From NCBI RefSeq assembly GCF_020616515.1, contig NZ_CP085135.1, positions 3,720,001 through 3,784,000 of the forward strand: DNA of 64,000 nucleotides, in the 5' to 3' direction. Under the pieces are notes generated by a model. The model saw only the letters and a program-made list of their open reading frames with translations. It made no database searches and had not been told where the DNA came from. The first letter of the stretch is position 1. Each line of letters opens with the position of its first letter. Both the position numbers and the translations under genes were made by a program. Below are positions 34,548-43,370 of the stretch, one piece after another. Source of the DNA: Mesorhizobium sp. PAMC28654. Its GTDB lineage: Bacteria > Pseudomonadota > Alphaproteobacteria > Rhizobiales > Rhizobiaceae.

Positions 34548-35324
34548 ATGCGTCTTTTCGGTCGTTTCGTGCTTGCCGCTTCCGTCGCCCTTGCGCTCGC
34601 CACGGGTGCCGCTTCCGCCCAGGACAAGAAGCTGAGGATCGGTACCGAGGGCGCCTATCCGCCCTTCAACTATGCCAATGCCGACGGCACGCTGGGGGGC
34701 TTCGACATCGATCTCGGCAAGGCGCTGTGCGCTGAGATGAAGGCCGATTGCGAGTTCATCGTGCAGGATTTCGACGGCTCGATTCCAGCACTCCAGGCCG
34801 GCAAATTCGATGCGATCATCAACATCACCATCACGCCCGAGCGGGCCGAGAAGGTCGAGTTCACCCACAAATACTACCAGACGCCGCCGGCCATCGCCGT
34901 GCCGAAGGATTCGACGATCACCGGCACATCGCCGGACGATTTGAAGGGCAAGGCGCTGGGCGTGCAGACCGCGACCATCCACCAGAAATTCGCCGAGCAC
35001 AAATACAGCGGCTCGACCATCAAGGCCTATCCGACCGGCGATGACGCCCGCACCGACATGGCCAATGGCCGGCTTGATGCGATGATGGATGGCTCGATCA
35101 TCCTGACCGAATGGCTGAAGAAGCCCGACGGCGCATGCTGCAGGCTGCTTGGCACGCTGACGGCCGATCCGGCCATCCACGGGCCCGGCGTCGGCATCGC
35201 GCTGCAGAAGGGCAACAAGGAGCTGGCCGACAAGTTCAATGCCGCAATAGACGCGCTGCGCGCCAACGGCAAATACAAGGAAATCAACGACAAGTATTTT
35301 GCCTTCGACGTCTACGGCAACTGA
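34548..35324 (+). CDS. Periplasmic amino-acid-binding protein (HisJ/ArtJ type), orphan
   Basis: 258 residues from ATG 34548. A signal peptide (RLFGRFVLAASVALALATGA) is cut after ASAQ. The mature part is a family 3 solute-binding protein: LRIGTEGAYPPFNYANADGT, LGGFDIDLGKALCAEMK, DFDGSIPALQAGKFDAIIN, and TDMANGRLDAMMDGSIIL. Such proteins bind basic or polar amino acids. No permease or ATPase gene is adjacent, so it must share a transporter encoded elsewhere. A strong terminator follows directly. Its neighbours, hydantoinase and a GcvT-like protein, hint at an amino-acid derivative as ligand. Confidence 0.9.
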   Translation: MRLFGRFVLAASVALALATGAASAQDKKLRIGTEGAYPPFNYANADGTLGGFDIDLGKALCAEMKADCEFIVQDFDGSIPALQAGKFDAIINITITPERAEKVEFTHKYYQTPPAIAVPKDSTITGTSPDDLKGKALGVQTATIHQKFAEHKYSGSTIKAYPTGDDARTDMANGRLDAMMDGSIILTEWLKKPDGACCRLLGTLTADPAIHGPGVGIALQKGNKELADKFNAAIDALRANGKYKEINDKYFAFDVYGN

Positions 35325-35342
35325 GACCGACAACGACGCCCT

Positions 35343-35371
35343 CGGCAGCGCTGTCGGGCGCTGCCGTTTTT
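35343..35371 (+). terminator. Rho-independent terminator of the binding-protein gene
   Basis: Perfect 9-base stem CGGCAGCGC / GCGCTGCCG with a 6-base loop, followed by TTTTT. It lies 18 bases after the stop of the solute-binding protein gene. Confidence 0.88.
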
Positions 35372-35391
35372 CATGAATAATGGAGATTTTC

Positions 35392-36507
35392 TTGGCTGAG
35401 CGGCGATCCCCTTTCTGCAGCAGCATCGTTGGGCTGGGCGCGACCATGGGTCGGGTCGGCGGCGATTTCATCTCGGCCAAGTACTACTCCGGCATTGCCG
35501 ACGAGCATCTGAACACGCGCAAGAATGTCGGCGTGCAGGATCTCAGCACCATGGGCAAGATGGACATCAAGGGGCCGGATGCCGAGGCGCTGGTCAACCA
35601 CATCATCGTCAACGATGCAGCCGCCATGACGCCGGGCCAGGTGCGCTACTCGACCATTTGCCGCGACGACGGCGGCATCATGGACGATCTTACTGTATTC
35701 CGGTTGGCGCCCGAACATTTCATGCTGGTGACCGGCTCGGTCAACCGGCTGAAGATGCTGCCCTGGTTGCTGCATCACGCGCAGGGGCGGAAGACCTATG
35801 TCACCGACATCACGGCGGCCGTCGCCTTCCCGACGATCCAGGGACCGCGCTCGCGCGAACTTCTCAAGATGCTGGTTTCGGATGCCGATCTGGACGGGCT
35901 GAAGCGCTGGGCGTTCACCGCCGGACGCATCGGTGAGACGAAGCTGCTGATCTCGCGCACCGGCGTCACCGGCGAACTCGGCTTCGAACTGTTCGTGCCG
36001 GCCGACGAGGCGGCTTCGGTCTGGGACGCGCTGATGCACGCCGGGCGGGATTTCGGCCTGAAGCCCTATGGCGTGCTGGCGATGTTCACGCTGGGGCTGG
36101 AAAAGGCCTATCCGGCGCATGGCATCGATATGGACGAGACCCGGACGCCGTTCCATGTCGGGCTCGACCGCTGGATCAAGTTCGACAAGGGCGATTTCAT
36201 CGGCCGCGAGGCGCTGCTCAAGGTCCGCGACAAGGGCCTCGACGAGCGCTGGACCGGACTGATCCTCGACGGCGACACGCCAGCGGCAACCGATGCCAGG
36301 GTTCTGGCTGATGGCGAGGATGCCGGCGTCGTCACCTACAGCGACCATGGCTATTCGCTGGGCAAGGTGCTGGCGACCGCCCATCTGCGGCTGCCCTTTA
36401 CGGCAGTTGGCACCGAACTCAGCATCGATGTTGCCGGCGTGCCGACACGCGCGGTGGTGGCGCCGATGCCGTTCTTTGACCCGGAAGGGGCAAGGTTACG
36501 TGGCTAG
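35392..36507 (+). CDS. GcvT-like aminomethyltransferase family protein
   Basis: 371 residues from a TTG at 35392 with GGAG six bases upstream; an ATG at 35380 adds four residues but has no ribosome binding site. The folate-binding GCV_T fold is clear: VGVQDLSTMGKMDIKGPDAE, CRDDGGIMDDLTVFRL, RTGVTGELGFELFVP, and the C-terminal barrel (GKVLATAHLRL, GVPTRAVVAPMPFFDPEG). It lies just behind the terminator of the binding-protein gene. Unlike gcvT it is not with gcvH/gcvP, so it probably serves demethylation of an N-methyl compound (sarcosine, glycine betaine derivatives) rather than glycine cleavage. Confidence 0.85.
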   Translation: MAERRSPFCSSIVGLGATMGRVGGDFISAKYYSGIADEHLNTRKNVGVQDLSTMGKMDIKGPDAEALVNHIIVNDAAAMTPGQVRYSTICRDDGGIMDDLTVFRLAPEHFMLVTGSVNRLKMLPWLLHHAQGRKTYVTDITAAVAFPTIQGPRSRELLKMLVSDADLDGLKRWAFTAGRIGETKLLISRTGVTGELGFELFVPADEAASVWDALMHAGRDFGLKPYGVLAMFTLGLEKAYPAHGIDMDETRTPFHVGLDRWIKFDKGDFIGREALLKVRDKGLDERWTGLILDGDTPAATDARVLADGEDAGVVTYSDHGYSLGKVLATAHLRLPFTAVGTELSIDVAGVPTRAVVAPMPFFDPEGARLRG

Positions 36508-36557
36508 ACGCTTGCGTCGATAGACGGAATGCGTCGGCGATTGGCGGAAACACCCAT

Positions 36558-36749
36558 CACTTCGTCATCCACGGGCGGAGCAAGGAGCGCAGCGACGCGG
36601 CGCAGACCCGAGGATCCATGCCGCGACTTCAACTTGTCGCAGCGGTGCAGAATTTTGCTCTGCTGCGTTCTTCGATCCATGTCATGGCATGGATCCTCGG
36701 GTCTCCGCGACGGAGCTTCGCTCCTGCTCCGCCCGTGGATGACGAAGTT
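36558..36749. repeat. Long inverted repeat (about 190 bases)
   Basis: acttcgtcatccacgggcgg at the left is the exact complement of the right end (ccgcccgtggatgacgaagt), and the match continues inward with gaps (gagcaaggagcgcagcgacg, gacccgaggatccatgc). The palindrome fills most of the gap between two convergent operons. I saw no other copy in the window. Confidence 0.75.
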
Positions 36750-36785
36750 GGGGGAGGCCCGCCCAATCTCAAATGTTCAGCCGGC

Positions 36786-37448
36786 TCATCCCCTCCGATC
36801 CAGCCTCGCCACCAGCCGGTCACCCACCCACTGGATGCCGCAGACCAGGATGATCAGGACGATGACCACGGCGACCATGACCGACGTCTCGAAACGCTGA
36901 TAGCCGTAGCGGATGGCGAGGTCGCCGAGCCCGCCGGCGCCGATGGCGCCGGCCATGGCCGACGCGCCGATCAGCGTCACCAGGGTCACCGTGAAGCCGG
37001 CGACGATGCCGGGCAGGGCTTCGGGCACCAGCACCTCGCGGATGATCGTCCAGCGGTTACCGCCCATGGCGCGTGCGGCCTCGATCAAGCCGTGGTCGAC
37101 CTCGCGCAGTGACACTTCAGCGATGCGTGCATAATAGGGCGTGGCGGCAATCGACAGCGGTACGATAGCCGCCCAGGTGCCGATCGAGGTGCCGACGATC
37201 AGCCGCGTCACCGGGATCAGCGCCACCAGCAGGATGATGAAGGGCACGGAGCGGAAGCCGTTGATGACGGCGCCCAGCGCGCGGTTCACCCACGGGCTTT
37301 CGGCGATGCCGCCGCGTTCGGTGGCGATCAAGGCCAGGCCGAGCGGCAGGCCGAACACCAGCGAGATGAGGCCGGACGCGGCCGTCATCAGGATTGTTTC
37401 CCAGATCGAACGCAGCAGGAGCTCAAACAGAACCGGCGACATGGCCAA
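36786..37448 (-). CDS. metI: Methionine ABC transporter permease
   Basis: 220 residues with five helices and the binding-protein-dependent permease loop ARAMGGNRWTIIREVLVPEALPGIVAGF (EAA motif). Opening LLLRSIWETILMTAASGLISL, and the GFRSVPFIILLVALIPVTR segment, are typical of MetI. It overlaps the metN gene by 26 bases and follows metQ-metN in the same direction, so it is the membrane part of a D/L-methionine importer. Confidence 0.93.
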   Translation of the reverse strand: MAMSPVLFELLLRSIWETILMTAASGLISLVFGLPLGLALIATERGGIAESPWVNRALGAVINGFRSVPFIILLVALIPVTRLIVGTSIGTWAAIVPLSIAATPYYARIAEVSLREVDHGLIEAARAMGGNRWTIIREVLVPEALPGIVAGFTVTLVTLIGASAMAGAIGAGGLGDLAIRYGYQRFETSVMVAVVIVLIILVCGIQWVGDRLVARLDRRG

Positions 37449-38520
37449 GAACCTCCACCCGCGCCTGGCGGGACTTCAGGAATGTGATCACTTCGGCGAG
37501 ATGCCTTGCATCGGCGCCGGGGACAGAGAGAAACAGCGTTCCGACGGGCTGCTGCTGGATATGGTCGATGCCGCCATGGACGAGGCGGAACGGACCAGGG
37601 ACGATTGCCGCGAGATCCGAGAGCAATGGACCTCGCGCGGCCTCGCCAGCCACGTCGACGCGCAGGATGGTATCGGTGCCCGCCGAAGGCAGCAGCCGTG
37701 CAGACAGCTCGGCCGGCAGTTGCGGCCGGATGGTACCGAGCAGACTCTTTGTGATGCCTGAACGCGGATCGGCAAAGACCGACCAGACGGGCCCCTCCTC
37801 GACGATGCGCCCGGCATCGATCACCGCCACACGGTCGGCGATCGAGCGGATCACCTCCATCTCATGGGTGATCAGCAGGATGGTCAGGCCAAGCCGCCTG
37901 TTGATGTCCTTGAGCAAGGCGAGGATAGAGCGCGTCGTTTCCGGGTCGAGCGCCGAGGTGGCTTCGTCCGACAGCAGCAGCGCCGGGCGCGCCGCAAGCG
38001 CCCGGGCGATGCCGACACGCTGCTTCTGGCCGCCCGACAGCGATGCCGGATATGCCTTGGCCTTCTCCGACAGGCCGACAAGGTCGAGCAGTTCGGCCGC
38101 ACGCGCCAGCCGCTCGGCTTTCGGACGGCCTTCGATCTTCAGCGGCAGCGCCACATTGTCCTCGACGGTCTTGGCCGACAGCAGGTTGAAATGCTGGAAG
38201 ATCATGCCGATGCGCCGCCGCAGCGGCTGCAGGTCGCGCTCGCCGAGCCGGCTGATCTCGCGGCCTTCGATGAAGACTTCACCGGAATCGGGCCGTTCCA
38301 GACCGTTCAGGCAGCGGATCAGCGTCGATTTGCCGGCGCCGCTGCGGCCGATGATGCCGAGGATCTCGCCCTTGCGCACCGTCAGCGAGACGCCGTCCAG
38401 TGCCGCCGTGGCGCCGAAGCGGCGCTTTAGGTCGACAAGGCGCACCACGTCCTGAGACGCGTCGGGCCTGGCTTTGGTCGGATCGATGGTCTCCACGGAT
38501 GCCATGTTGTGCTGGTTCAT
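37423..38520 (-). CDS. metN: Methionine ABC transporter ATP-binding protein
   Basis: 365 residues from ATG 38520. Walker A GRSGAGKST, signature LSGGQKQRVGIARALA, Walker B LLLSDEATSALDPETT, H-loop LLITHEME. The ALDGVSLTVRKGEILGIIG opening is characteristic of MetN. The last 80 residues (LLPSAGTDTILRVDVAGEAA onward) form the C-terminal NIL domain that senses methionine and inhibits transport. metQ is 89 bases upstream, metI overlaps downstream. Confidence 0.94.
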   Translation of the reverse strand: MNQHNMASVETIDPTKARPDASQDVVRLVDLKRRFGATAALDGVSLTVRKGEILGIIGRSGAGKSTLIRCLNGLERPDSGEVFIEGREISRLGERDLQPLRRRIGMIFQHFNLLSAKTVEDNVALPLKIEGRPKAERLARAAELLDLVGLSEKAKAYPASLSGGQKQRVGIARALAARPALLLSDEATSALDPETTRSILALLKDINRRLGLTILLITHEMEVIRSIADRVAVIDAGRIVEEGPVWSVFADPRSGITKSLLGTIRPQLPAELSARLLPSAGTDTILRVDVAGEAARGPLLSDLAAIVPGPFRLVHGGIDHIQQQPVGTLFLSVPGADARHLAEVITFLKSRQARVEVLGHVAGSV

Positions 38521-38609
38521 GCGCGTTCCTGTTCTCAGCCCTTCCGAAACACAATTGCGGCCCGCGCCTGAGCGCGGACCGCTATTGCTTCCAAATCGGG
38601 CGTTCAGCC

Positions 38610-39464
38610 TCAATAGGCGCTGAGGCCGGTACCCTTGTAGACCTTGTCGAACTCGGCCTTGACCGCGTCGTTCTGGTACGAAGCGACCAGCGTCTTCACC
38701 CAGGCTTCGTTCTCGTTGCCGGCCTTCACCGCGATGAAATTGCGGTACGGATTGTCGGCGATGGGCTCCTGCGCGATGCGGTTTTCCGGCGTCAGCCCGC
38801 TTTTCAGCGCCCAGTCGGTGTTGACCACGGCGGCGTCGAGATCCTCGACCGAGCGTCCGACGATGCCGGCGTCCAACTCCTTGATCACGACTTTCTTGGC
38901 GTTCTCTGCGATGTCGGCGATGGTGGCGAGAATGCCGGTGCCGTCCTTCAGTTTGATCACGCCTTCATTCTGCAGCACGCGCAGCGCCCGGCCTTCATTG
39001 GACGGATCGTTGGGCACGCCGATGACCGCGCCCTCGGGCAGGTCGGCGATCTTCGTAAACTTCTTGGAGTAGAGGCCGATTGGCCAGACGCCGGTATAGC
39101 CGACGCGCACGATATGATAGCCTTGCGTCTTGATCTGGTTGTCGAGATAGGGCTGGTGCTGGAAGGCGTTGGCGTCGATCTCGCCGCGCTCCAGCGCCTC
39201 GTTGGGCTGGGTGTAGTCGTTGAACACCACGGTCTCGATCGTGAGGCCCTTTTCGGCCGCCTGCGCGGTAACAACGCGCCACACATCCTCGTCCTCGCCG
39301 CTGATGATGCCGACCTTGATCGCCTTCTTGTCCTCGGCGAACGAGGCCTTGGGCGCAGCCAGGCTGCCGATCGCGACGACAGAGGCCAATAGAACCGCAA
39401 GACCAGTGCGCCGATTGAAAGCTGACGTAAGGAGAGAGGGCAAAGTGTTTCTGAAGTCGGACAT
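38610..39464 (-). CDS. metQ: MetQ/NlpA-family methionine-binding protein
   Basis: 284 residues from ATG 39464 (an upstream ATG gives 12 more residues). A signal peptide (RTGLAVLLASVVAIGSLAAP) is cut near ASFAED; no lipobox cysteine, so it is a soluble periplasmic form. Family features: KVGIISGEDEDVWRVVTAQA, FNDYTQPNEALERGEIDANA, FQHQPYLDNQIKTQG, IGVPNDPSNEGRALRVLQ, VVNTDWALKSGL. First gene of the metQ-metN-metI operon. I looked for a SAM riboswitch in the leader and did not find one. Confidence 0.92.
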   Translation of the reverse strand: MSDFRNTLPSLLTSAFNRRTGLAVLLASVVAIGSLAAPKASFAEDKKAIKVGIISGEDEDVWRVVTAQAAEKGLTIETVVFNDYTQPNEALERGEIDANAFQHQPYLDNQIKTQGYHIVRVGYTGVWPIGLYSKKFTKIADLPEGAVIGVPNDPSNEGRALRVLQNEGVIKLKDGTGILATIADIAENAKKVVIKELDAGIVGRSVEDLDAAVVNTDWALKSGLTPENRIAQEPIADNPYRNFIAVKAGNENEAWVKTLVASYQNDAVKAEFDKVYKGTGLSAY

Positions 39465-39844
39465 GATTGATCTCTGCAGGTGTGAAGTCTTGGTAGCCAA
39501 GCGGATTGCTCAGGCTTGATCACATCATCATGAACTCTATCGATTTTATCAAAGAATACCGTTTCCCTGCCACGGCCAAAGCCGGGAATATTCTCTCAAA
39601 GATTCCTGCATCGGGAGCACAGGACGGTTTCATGGGCCTGCCGCAGGGCGCGGCACTTTACCGCTTGACTGGCCGGATGTTCCGAATAGGCTAATGGAAT
39701 AAAGTTTTCGGAGCGCCTCGCGCTTTGATTTAAATAGCGGCTTGATCGAAAATACCGGCTCTGATTGCCGGGCGGCAAGGATGCCTCGTATGCCTCGCCC
39801 TTCGCGGCGGCGGCTGCGGGGCATTGTTCATTTTGGGGACCAGT
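39465..39844. other. Divergent regulatory region between metQ and the ami operon
   Basis: About 380 bases without a gene. The left part (39500-39560) is AT-rich and should hold the metQ promoter (gataaaat in its direction). The right part holds a possible promoter TTGATT-N17-GAAAAT at 39725-39753 and the hairpins described as ami leader. The region is less GC-rich than coding DNA nearby. Confidence 0.5.
39755..39822 (+). promoter_or_regulatory. Possible antitermination leader of the ami operon
   Basis: Two mutually exclusive hairpins, CCGGC/GCCGG (39755-39771) and TTGCC/GGCAA (39765-39778), are followed by GCCTCGC/GCGGGGC (39792-39822) and an ATTGTTCATTTT stretch. ANTAR proteins such as AmiR act on leader hairpins of this general kind. 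I could not find the paired hexaloops (A1, G4) expected for an ANTAR target, so the call is tentative. Confidence 0.35.
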
Positions 39845-40939
39845 TTGAAACGGCGTATCGAGATCGGCATCCTTTATTCCCGCTCGGGCAGCTATCAGCT
39901 CGTGTCGGATGCGTGCCGCATGGGCGCGATGCGCGCGATCGCCGACATCAACGCCGACCGCGGCCATGGCATCGAGCTGGTGCCGGTCGAGCGCGATCCG
40001 CAAAGCAATGCCGATCGCTACGCAACGCTCTGCGAGGATATCTTCAAGACGAGCAGCGCGCGTCATGTGGTCGGCTGCGTCACCTCCTGGAGCCGCAAGG
40101 AAACGATCCCCGTGCTGGAGAAGGCCGGCGGCATGCTCTGGTACGCCTGCCCCTATGAAGGGTTCGAGGCCAACGAGCATGTCGTCTACATGCACGCCTG
40201 CCCCAACCAGCACCTGGTGCCGCTGATGGCCCATGTCGTGCCGCGCTTCGGCGCCAACGGCTTCCTGCTTGGCTCGAACTATATCTGGGGCTGGGAGATG
40301 AACCGCGTGGCGCGCGACCTGATCGCGGATGCCGGCGGCAAGGTGCTGGGCGAACGCTATCTGCGCATCGGCGAGACCGACGTGTCGCGGCTGATCGCTG
40401 AAATCCGCGCCACGCGGCCGAACTTCATCCTCAACAACCTGATCGGCACCTCCTCCTATGCCTTCCTGGCCGCTTATCGCGAGCTGGCGGGCGAGGATGC
40501 GGCCTTCGGCCCCGAAACCTGCCCGGTCATCTCCTGTAATCTCACCGAGGGCGAGCTGCCGGCTATCGGCGAATCGGGGAAGGGGCATTTGTCGGTCGGG
40601 CCATATTTCGCGCCGCGACCGGCCGCGTTCGCCTCCTCCTTCGAGGCGTCCGCCTATGCGTCCGTGCAAGTGATGGCGGACGTGCTCTCCCGCGACCCCG
40701 ACGCCGGTCCGGCCGAGTTTTCAAAAGCTTTCGCCGAACGGCGCTTCTCCACCCGGCTCGGACCGATCGCCATCGACGCCCACACCCAGCACGCGACGCT
40801 GCCGGTGATCATCGGACGGATCGCGGACGGGTTCTTCGAGGTCGTCAGCCGCGAGGACGAGGTCGCGCCGGATCCCTATCTGTCACGCTACGACCCCGCC
40901 AAGACATTCGGCCGCCCGCGCCTGAGGGTGGTGTCGTGA
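39845..40939 (+). CDS. amiC: AmiC-like amide-sensing protein, cytoplasmic
   Basis: 364 residues from a TTG at 39845 with GGGGA at good spacing; an upstream ATG is possible but lacks a site. It is a type I periplasmic-binding fold (RIEIGILYSRSGSYQLVSDA, INADRGHGIELVPVERDPQS, GCVTSWSRKETIPVLEKAGG, NGFLLGSNYIWGWEMNRVA) without a signal peptide. That is the defining trait of AmiC, which senses amides in the cytoplasm and restrains AmiR. The next gene, overlapping by four bases, encodes an AmiR-like ANTAR protein. A transport role is unlikely since no export signal is present. Confidence 0.88.
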   Translation: MKRRIEIGILYSRSGSYQLVSDACRMGAMRAIADINADRGHGIELVPVERDPQSNADRYATLCEDIFKTSSARHVVGCVTSWSRKETIPVLEKAGGMLWYACPYEGFEANEHVVYMHACPNQHLVPLMAHVVPRFGANGFLLGSNYIWGWEMNRVARDLIADAGGKVLGERYLRIGETDVSRLIAEIRATRPNFILNNLIGTSSYAFLAAYRELAGEDAAFGPETCPVISCNLTEGELPAIGESGKGHLSVGPYFAPRPAAFASSFEASAYASVQVMADVLSRDPDAGPAEFSKAFAERRFSTRLGPIAIDAHTQHATLPVIIGRIADGFFEVVSREDEVAPDPYLSRYDPAKTFGRPRLRVVS

Positions 40940-41532
40940 CCAGGACACGCATTCCCAATCTGGGCGGCGCCAGGGCGTTCGTCATGCATCGTCCGCATCC
41001 GACAGTGCAGGCGATCACCCGGCAATTGTCGGCCATCGGCCTGATCACGGTGGACTGCTGGCCGGAACTGCCGGCCGAGGCGCTGGCCGCCGATTTCGTC
41101 TTCTTCGATGCCGATCTCGGCTTCGACGAACAGTTTCCCTGGAGGCCGGGCGAAGCGCAGATGCCGCTGGTGGCGCTGATCGGTTCGGAAGCGCCTGGCC
41201 GTATCGAATGGGCGCTGTCGCACAAGGCCGACGCACAGCTTTTGAAGCCCGTCGGCACTGCCGGCGTCTACAGCGCGCTGCTGATCGCGCGCCAGAGCTT
41301 TGAAGCGCGCAAACACCTGGCCAGCGAGATTGCATCGCTTCGCCAGCGTGTCGCCGAGCGACAGACCATCGTGCGCGCGGTCGAGGCGCTGTCAAAGGGA
41401 GCGGAAGATGGCCGTGCCTACGCACAGCTGCGTTCGCTGGCGATGAGCTGGCAGATCAGCATCGAGGAGGCCGCGCGGCGCATCGTGGCGATGACCGAAG
41501 AAGGTGACGATGACCAATCCCATCGCGCCTGA
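40936..41532 (+). CDS. amiR: AmiR-like ANTAR-domain antiterminator
   Basis: 198 residues from GTG 40936, overlapping amiC in GTGA. The N-terminal 120 residues look like a pseudo-receiver without the phosphorylation pocket (FVFFDADLGFDEQ, MPLVALIGSEAPGRIEWAL, LLKPVGTAGVYSALLIA). A coiled coil (KHLASEIASLRQRVAERQ) leads to a C-terminal ANTAR domain, TIVRAVEALSKGAEDGRAYA and QLRSLAMSWQISIEEAARRI. It should bind leader RNA and prevent termination when released from AmiC by an amide. It overlaps the next gene by 23 bases. Confidence 0.88.
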   Translation: MTRTRIPNLGGARAFVMHRPHPTVQAITRQLSAIGLITVDCWPELPAEALAADFVFFDADLGFDEQFPWRPGEAQMPLVALIGSEAPGRIEWALSHKADAQLLKPVGTAGVYSALLIARQSFEARKHLASEIASLRQRVAERQTIVRAVEALSKGAEDGRAYAQLRSLAMSWQISIEEAARRIVAMTEEGDDDQSHRA

Positions 41533-42418
41533 TCTTCCGGCAACCGCGCGCATGCCAGGCAAGCCACGCGCCGGCGTCTGGCGTCGGCTGTTCCAGCGTC
41601 CGCTGGCGCTGATCGGCCTGGTGATCGTCGCCATCGTGGTGGGCGGCGCGATCCTGGCGCCATGGCTGACCGGCTACGATCCCAATGAGCAGATGTTCGA
41701 CGGCCTGACCATCGAGGGCTCGCCACTACCGCCGAGCGCCCATTTCTGGCTGGGCACGGACCTGCTCGGTCGTGACCTGCTGACCCGCATCCTCTACGGC
41801 GCGCGCACGTCGCTGATCATCGGCGTCGTCGCCAACGGCGTGGCACTGCTGATCGGCACGCTGGTCGGCGTCACCGCCGGCTATTTCCGCGGCTGGATCG
41901 GCAGCGTGCTGATGCGCTTCACCGACCTGATGATGGCCTTTCCGGCACTGCTGCTGGCGATTTGCCTCGCGGCGGTGTTCCAGCCGAGCCTGTGGATCGT
42001 CGCCATGGTCATCGCGCTGGTGAACTGGGTGCAGACCGCGCGCGTCATCTACACCGAGACCAGTTCCTTGTCCGAGCGCGAGTTCATCGACGCCGAACGC
42101 ACCATCGGCGCCAGCGCGCCGCGCATCCTGTTTCGCCACATCCTGCCGCATCTGCTGCCGACGATCATCGTCTGGGGCACGCTCGGCATCTCGACCACGG
42201 TGCTTTTGGAAGCGACGCTCTCCTTCCTCGGCATCGGCGTGCAGCCGCCGACCGCTTCCTGGGGCAACATCATCTTCGAGAACCAGACCTATTTCCAGGC
42301 AGCGCCCTGGCTGGTGTTCTTCCCGGGTGCCGCGATCCTGGCGCTGGCGCTGGCCTTCAACCTGATCGGCGATGCGCTGCGCGACATCCTCGACCCGACA
42401 CAAAGAGGCCGGGCATGA
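41510..42418 (+). CDS. ABC permease, DppC/OppC type (ami operon)
   Basis: 302 residues from ATG 41510. An N-terminal helix (RPLALIGLVIVAIVVGGAIL) with a periplasmic segment APWLTGYDPNEQ, HFWLGTDLLGRDLLTRILYG, then five core helices with the EAA loop EREFIDAERTIGASAPRILFRHILPHLLP. SLGIGVQPPTASWGNII-type ending (FLGIGVQPPTASWGN) is the DppC signature. Peptide/nickel/opine class importer subunit. It overlaps amiR upstream and dppB-like gene downstream (ATGA). Confidence 0.92.
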   Translation: MTNPIAPDLPATARMPGKPRAGVWRRLFQRPLALIGLVIVAIVVGGAILAPWLTGYDPNEQMFDGLTIEGSPLPPSAHFWLGTDLLGRDLLTRILYGARTSLIIGVVANGVALLIGTLVGVTAGYFRGWIGSVLMRFTDLMMAFPALLLAICLAAVFQPSLWIVAMVIALVNWVQTARVIYTETSSLSEREFIDAERTIGASAPRILFRHILPHLLPTIIVWGTLGISTTVLLEATLSFLGIGVQPPTASWGNIIFENQTYFQAAPWLVFFPGAAILALALAFNLIGDALRDILDPTQRGRA

Positions 42419-43335
42419 TCGCCTATCTTGGCCGCCGCATCATCCAGTCGGCTCTGATCCTGCTCGGCGTCTCGCTGATCACATTCGCGCTGCTCTATCT
42501 GCTGCCCGCCGATCCGGTCAGGCAGATCGCCGGCCGCAGCGCCACGCCCGAGACAGTCGAGAATATCCGCCGCCAGCTCGGCCTCGACCAGCCTTTCGTC
42601 GTCCAGTACTGGCACTATCTGACCCGCCTGCTCAGCGGCGACCTCGGCCGTTCCTACATCCAGCGTTCGCAGGTTACCGAGCTGATCGTCTCGCGGCTGC
42701 CGGCGAGCCTGCTTCTGATGGTTGGCGCGATCCTGTGCGAGCTGGCGATCGGCCTGACCATGGGCCTCATTGCCGCCGTCAAGCGCGGCACCGCCACCGA
42801 CCAGTCGCTGATGGTAGCCTCCTTCGTCGGCGTCTCGGCGCCGCAATTCGTCGTCGGCCTGCTGCTGCTCTACGTGTTCGCGGTGCGGCTCGGCTGGTTT
42901 CCGATCGGCGGCTACGGCACCTGGCGCCATCTGGTGCTGCCTTCGCTGACGATGGGCATCCTCGGCGCCGGCTGGTACGCGCGCATGATGCGCTCGTCGA
43001 TGATCGACGTGCTCCGGCAGGATTATGTGCGCACCGCGCGCGCCAAGGGCCTGGCACGCCGTGCCATCCTCTTCCGCCACGCTTTGCCCAACGCCATCCT
43101 GCCGGTGATCGCCATGATCGGCATCGACATCGGCATCTTCATGGGCGGCATCGTGGTGGTCGAAAGCGTGTTCGGCTGGCCCGGCATCGGCCAGCTCGCC
43201 TGGCAGGCCATCCAGCGCGTCGACATTCCAATCATCATGGGCGTCACGCTGGTTTCTGCCTGCGCCATCGTGCTCGGCAATCTCCTGGCCGACGTCATCA
43301 CGCCCTTCATCGATCCCCGTATCAAGCTCAGATGA
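42415..43335 (+). CDS. ABC permease, DppB/OppB type (ami operon)
   Basis: 306 residues. N-terminal helix IIQSALILLGVSLITFALLY followed by LPADPVRQIAGRSATPETVE and LGLDQPFVVQYWHYLTRLLSGDLGRS, the standard DppB opening. The EAA loop is in DYVRTARAKGLARRAILFRHALPNAILPVI and the end is VVVESVFGWPGIGQLAWQAI. It forms the second half of the membrane channel with the DppC-like protein. The gene order C then B is reversed compared with E. coli dpp. Confidence 0.93.
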   Translation: MIAYLGRRIIQSALILLGVSLITFALLYLLPADPVRQIAGRSATPETVENIRRQLGLDQPFVVQYWHYLTRLLSGDLGRSYIQRSQVTELIVSRLPASLLLMVGAILCELAIGLTMGLIAAVKRGTATDQSLMVASFVGVSAPQFVVGLLLLYVFAVRLGWFPIGGYGTWRHLVLPSLTMGILGAGWYARMMRSSMIDVLRQDYVRTARAKGLARRAILFRHALPNAILPVIAMIGIDIGIFMGGIVVVESVFGWPGIGQLAWQAIQRVDIPIIMGVTLVSACAIVLGNLLADVITPFIDPRIKLR

Positions 43336-43370
43336 AACCAAGAAAACAAGCCAAAGAAAGGGAACATAAA

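Noticed and set aside
39465..39560. SAM riboswitch before metQ
   Set aside because: No pseudoknot-like SAM-II or four-way junction pattern could be seen.
39596..40669. 357-residue minus-strand frame overlapping amiC
   Set aside because: Antisense to amiC, whose protein-fold motifs are clear; no motif in the frame.
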